From: an uncultured Gammaproteobacteria bacterium
GTDB taxonomy: Bacteria > Pseudomonadota > Gammaproteobacteria > Pseudomonadales > Pseudohongiellaceae
Direction: 5' to 3'
DNA: 43,530 nucleotides
Assembly: GCA_903837345.1 (NCBI GenBank)
Contig: CAILUG010000061.1
Coordinates: forward strand, 1-43,530
Positions within the stretch are counted from its first letter, which is position 1. Each line of letters begins with the position of its first letter. Of this stretch, positions 40,991 to 43,530 are shown one piece after another. The position numbers were made by a program, and so were the translations under genes. The notes beneath the pieces were generated by a model. That model had not been told where the DNA came from. It did not search any database and saw nothing but the letters and a program-made list of their open reading frames with translations.

Positions 40991-42103
40991 TCAGTGACGG
41001 GGCCCCACATACAGCGCGCGTGGCCGTATCAGCGCACTGTGCTGGCTGAATTCCAGGAAGTGGGCGATGTAGCCGTACACCCGCGCCATCGCGAACACGG
41101 CAGTGTAGTACTGCGGCGGAATGCCGAGCTGGTTGAACACAGCACCTTTGTAGAACTCGACGTTGGCCCAGATTTCCTTGCCTTTCTTGCGGAACTCTTC
41201 GGCACAGGCCGCCTCCACCGCCACCAGCACATCCAGCAGGCGTTTGGATTCGCCGTCGTGACAAAGTTCGATAGCCATAGGCTTGAGAATGCGGGCGCGC
41301 GGGTCCACTACCCGGTATTCACGATGACCCATGCCCATGATCTTTTCCTTGCGTTGCAGCATCGCAGCCACGTATTGCGCCGCTTTGGCCGGATCGCCGA
41401 TGGTCTTGGCCATTTCCATCGCCGCCTGGTCGGCACCGCCATGCAGGCGACCGTAGAGCGTGCCAATCGAGGCGGAAATGCAGGACTGGATCGGTGCCAG
41501 CGTGCTGGCACATACGCGGCCGGCAAAAGTGCCGGCATTGAAGCTGTGCTCCATCTGCAGAATCTGGGTGACGTCCAGTGTATGTACTTGCTGCTGTGTG
41601 GGCGCATGGCCATTGAACAGCATCAGGAAATTTTCATGAAAGCCGGCATCCACATTGGCTGCCTGCGGCTCTTGCCCGAGTTCCAGCTGACGCCAGGCTG
41701 CCAGCAGCGACGGCAGTTTGGCAGCAATCAGCAAACCGGCCTGGGCCGACTCGCCCAGTCCGGCAATCGCCAAACGCGGCGCCAACGACAACAGCGGCAC
41801 CACGCCCTGCAGCATCAGCATCGGATGCAGCGTGCGTGGCAATTGTCTGAGCAGTTGTACTTCATCGGCTTGCAACTGGCTGTGCACAGCCATCGCCGAG
41901 CGCAGTGAATTTTCCTGGGCGTCACTGGGCCAGTCACCAAACAATACCAGCCACACCACCCGCCAAAACGGCTGCTTCACCAGGGCTTCTATGGGATAGC
42001 CGCGATAACTGAGCAGGCCCTGCTCGCCTTGCACATCAGAAATGGCGGTTTCACCGACTATGACGCCGGCCAGATCGGCAGAGCTTACGGTTTCGTTGGA
42101 CAT
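40991..42103 (-). CDS. Citrate/2-methylcitrate synthase family protein with Asp-to-Glu change in the active site
   Basis: The protein has 370 residues, the length of the short dimeric citrate/methylcitrate synthases. Two catalytic histidines are in place: H221 in GRLHGGADQAAME and H260 in GMGHREYRVVDPRA; H186 lies in MEHSFNAGTFAGR. The third catalytic residue, Asp in the usual NVDFYSG motif, is E316 here (ANVEFYKG). The C-terminus stops early at YVGPRH, without the usual short tail. The reaction is presumably condensation of oxaloacetate with acetyl- or propionyl-CoA, perhaps altered. No prpB or prpD lies nearby. It is divergent from a LysR gene, its likely regulator. Confidence 0.87.
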   Translation of the reverse strand: MSNETVSSADLAGVIVGETAISDVQGEQGLLSYRGYPIEALVKQPFWRVVWLVLFGDWPSDAQENSLRSAMAVHSQLQADEVQLLRQLPRTLHPMLMLQGVVPLLSLAPRLAIAGLGESAQAGLLIAAKLPSLLAAWRQLELGQEPQAANVDAGFHENFLMLFNGHAPTQQQVHTLDVTQILQMEHSFNAGTFAGRVCASTLAPIQSCISASIGTLYGRLHGGADQAAMEMAKTIGDPAKAAQYVAAMLQRKEKIMGMGHREYRVVDPRARILKPMAIELCHDGESKRLLDVLVAVEAACAEEFRKKGKEIWANVEFYKGAVFNQLGIPPQYYTAVFAMARVYGYIAHFLEFSQHSALIRPRALYVGPRH

Positions 42104-42176
42104 GGCGCTTGCCTTCATTCCTGGTGAAAGTGACCGCAGTATAGGAATGGGCTTAGAATCAGCATAGTTAATATTA

Positions 42177-42192
42177 CTAATATTTTGATTAG
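42177..42192. promoter_or_regulatory. Candidate LysR-type binding dyad
   Basis: CTAAT-N6-ATTAG (42177-42192) lies in the AT-rich 110-base region between the divergent citrate synthase and LysR genes, 21 bases before the LysR start. It has the dyad form of LysR-type sites. The surrounding A/T stretch could hold the promoters of both genes. Confidence 0.4.
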
Positions 42193-42213
42193 CAAGGCTT
42201 ATGAGAGTGGTTT

Positions 42214-43110
42214 ATGCGTCTTGAACATGCTGAACTCAAAACCTTCCAGGCGGTTATCGAAGCCAACGGCTTCAACCGGGCGGCCGAGCGCCTGCATGTC
42301 ACCCAATCTGCGGTGAGCCAGACCATCGCCAGTCTGGAAGCCAAACTGGACGTGGTGCTGATCAAGCGCGGACGCCAGCTCAAACTCACCGATGCCGGTC
42401 GTCGCCTGCTTGATCATGCCAACGCCATGCTGCAGCAGGAGCAGCAGACCATTGAAGACATCAACCAGCTCAAGCGCAGTGAGCGCCATACACTGAATCT
42501 GGCCATCAACAGCACCATCAACCGCTTCTATGCGCCACAGCTGCTCAGCAAATTCAGCAAGCTGCGTGACGACACCCTGGTCAAGGTAACCGAACTGCCG
42601 AGCCGCAACCTGATCTATGCGATCCTGTCCGGCCAGGCTGATCTGGCCATCGGTCCGTTCCAGAAATACATGGATGCCTTCACCACGGTGCCGCTTTACC
42701 GGGAGAACCGGCATCTGGTGGTGAGTCCCAAACATCCGCTGTTTGCCGAGGTGTGCAAGGCCCCCAACAAAAGCCTGCGCGATTGCATATTGATTACCTC
42801 GTTTCTCGACACGCCGGAACTGCGCCCCTCACAGCAACGCATCCGCGACCGCTTCCATGGAGTGTGGGAAATTTCCAGCCTGAGTCTGCGCATTCATCTG
42901 GTAGAGCAGGGACTCGGCGTTTCCTTCATCGACAGCAAGCTGTTGCAGGAACATCCGCTGTGCAGCGCCTTCGCGCTGATTGAAGGCCTGCCCTTCTCCA
43001 CCATCGAACGCCAGGTGGGCCTCTACTACAAAGTCGGACGCCACCTGAACCCGGCACATGAGACCCTGATCTCCCTCTGTCGCGATTTCTGGAAACGCAA
43101 AGGTGTGTAG
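42214..43110 (+). CDS. LysR-family transcriptional regulator
   Basis: The protein has 298 residues. The winged helix at residues 1-60 reads LKTFQAVIEANGFNRAAERLHVTQSAVSQTIASLEAKLDVVLIKR, the LysR signature. The periplasmic-binding-like effector domain follows (HTLNLAINSTINRFYAPQLLSKF onward; AILSGQADLAIGPF; VEQGLGVSFIDSKLL). It is divergent from the citrate/methylcitrate synthase homologue, which by the usual LysR arrangement is its probable target. The inducer is unknown. Confidence 0.93.
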   Translation: MRLEHAELKTFQAVIEANGFNRAAERLHVTQSAVSQTIASLEAKLDVVLIKRGRQLKLTDAGRRLLDHANAMLQQEQQTIEDINQLKRSERHTLNLAINSTINRFYAPQLLSKFSKLRDDTLVKVTELPSRNLIYAILSGQADLAIGPFQKYMDAFTTVPLYRENRHLVVSPKHPLFAEVCKAPNKSLRDCILITSFLDTPELRPSQQRIRDRFHGVWEISSLSLRIHLVEQGLGVSFIDSKLLQEHPLCSAFALIEGLPFSTIERQVGLYYKVGRHLNPAHETLISLCRDFWKRKGV

Positions 43111-43115
43111 CTGAT

Positions 43116-43391
43116 CTAGGAAGCTTTCAGATGCAACATCGGCTCGGGGTTGTTGCTGGCCACTTCAACAGCCTGCAGTGGCGTATCTTCACGCACTACC
43201 AGACAGTTGCGGCCCCTGCCCTTGGCTTCATACAGTGCCTTGTCAGCCTCGTTCATCAGCCTGTTGAAATCCAGCAGCCCTGTCTTGGGCAATACTGATA
43301 CCAGACCTATGCTTACAGTCAGACTTGATGAAACCGTCGATGTCGAATGTCTTATGTGGGCATCACCCAGGCGCTGGCGGAATTGCTGCAT
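43116..43391 (-). pseudogene. 3' fragment of a GGDEF-domain (diguanylate cyclase) gene
   Basis: About 91 codons remain. SLTVSIGLVSV and NRLMNEADKALYEAKGRGRNCLVV are the end of a GGDEF domain. The GG(D/E)EF motif itself and everything N-terminal are missing. The apparent ATG at 43391 sits at the join with IS21-like sequence, and an in-frame stop lies just before it. The fragment should therefore have no cyclase activity and is best read as a gene broken by insertion. Confidence 0.8.
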
Positions 43392-43530
43392 TGTTAATCA
43401 GCGTGCAAAACTTTCCAGATTAGGGGTGGAAACAGCGTCCAATAGTTTCCACCTCCGTGTGTCATCCTCTGGCGTTTTAGCCGGAGGTATCTGGAGTGTA
43501 TTACATGGATATTATTGTCGAAATTCGCAG
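43392..43530 (+). mobile_element. Left end of a probable IS21-family insertion sequence
   Basis: The junction begins TGTTAATCAGCGTGCAAAA, which resembles IS21-family termini as I recall them (TGT start, then CAGCGTGCAAAA). Within it GGTGGAAAC and GTTTCCACC form an inverted repeat. A reading frame resembling IstA starts at 43505. The element runs off the window, and it coincides exactly with the loss of GGDEF coding sequence. Confidence 0.65.
43505..43530 (+). CDS. istA: Start of probable IS21 IstA transposase (partial)
   Basis: Only eight codons are present: MDIIVEIR. The N-terminus resembles IstA proteins, which open with similar short sequences before a helix-turn-helix. GGAG lies 8 bases before the ATG. 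The rest is beyond the window. Confidence 0.5.

Noticed and set aside
1-43530. tRNA, rRNA or riboswitch
   Set aside because: No cloverleaf, rRNA core or known riboswitch motif was recognised in the intergenic regions read.

Overview
The window looks like chromosomal DNA of a free-living gammaproteobacterium of moderately high GC. The evidence is gene content: a YbaL-type antiporter, UmuDC, PpnP, PhnA/YjdM, a YjfL-YjfM-YjfC-like set, PurK/PurE, and a divergent PpsA/PpsR pair. I cannot name a genus from sequence alone. There are about 37 genes or gene fragments, tightly packed, with no rRNA, tRNA, CRISPR array or prophage seen.

Layout. 1-4.6 kb: a DUF4166 protein, a conserved membrane-anchored unknown, a K+/H+ antiporter (ybaL) and the nucleoside phosphorylase ppnP, bracketed by large palindromic repeats. 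4.6-9.9 kb: a carbohydrate-type porin, umuDC, a VIT-family metal transporter overlapping a sulfotransferase tail to tail, and yjdM/phnA. 9.9-12.7 kb: a four-gene minus-strand cluster (DUF350, DUF1190 lipoprotein, ATP-grasp glutathionylspermidine-synthase-like enzyme, DUF1761). 12.7-15.3 kb: aromatic/aspartate aminotransferase, a c-type cytochrome and a DUF2452 protein. 15.4-22.6 kb: a sugar locus with two family 3 glycoside hydrolases and a FucP-like sugar/H+ symporter, interrupted by a PRMT-like methyltransferase. 22.9-27.5 kb: a minus-strand series of TetR regulator, exported propeller-like protein, RelA/SpoT-TPR protein, purK and purE. 27.6-30.5 kb: dienelactone hydrolase, 2-hydroxyacid dehydrogenase and intradiol ring-cleavage dioxygenase, suggesting aromatic catabolism. 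30.5-37.4 kb: a glycosyltransferase-like protein, a large M16 peptidase, a fatty acid hydroxylase/sterol desaturase, a DUF6491-like protein and an MHS-type transporter. 37.5-43.1 kb: ppsA and ppsR, then a citrate/methylcitrate synthase homologue divergent from a LysR regulator. 43.1-43.5 kb: the 3' end of a GGDEF gene cut by what appears to be an IS21-type element that runs off the window.

The most unusual signal is non-coding. Three loci (1-234, 3879-4151, 19184-19461) carry a composite element. Each has two large hairpins of 104 or 112 bp, facing opposite ways around a 54-57 bp spacer with the fixed motif GTTCATTT-N9-GAATTACGC. The apical cores are conserved between copies. The 27-29 bp stems differ from copy to copy, yet remain essentially perfectly self-complementary. 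That is either base-pair covariation or repeated palindrome correction. A decayed fourth copy lies near 29.6 kb. A second, smaller two-stem repeat family forms an 82-bp tandem array at 22.7-22.9 kb and has a diverged copy at 29.5 kb whose stems also covary.
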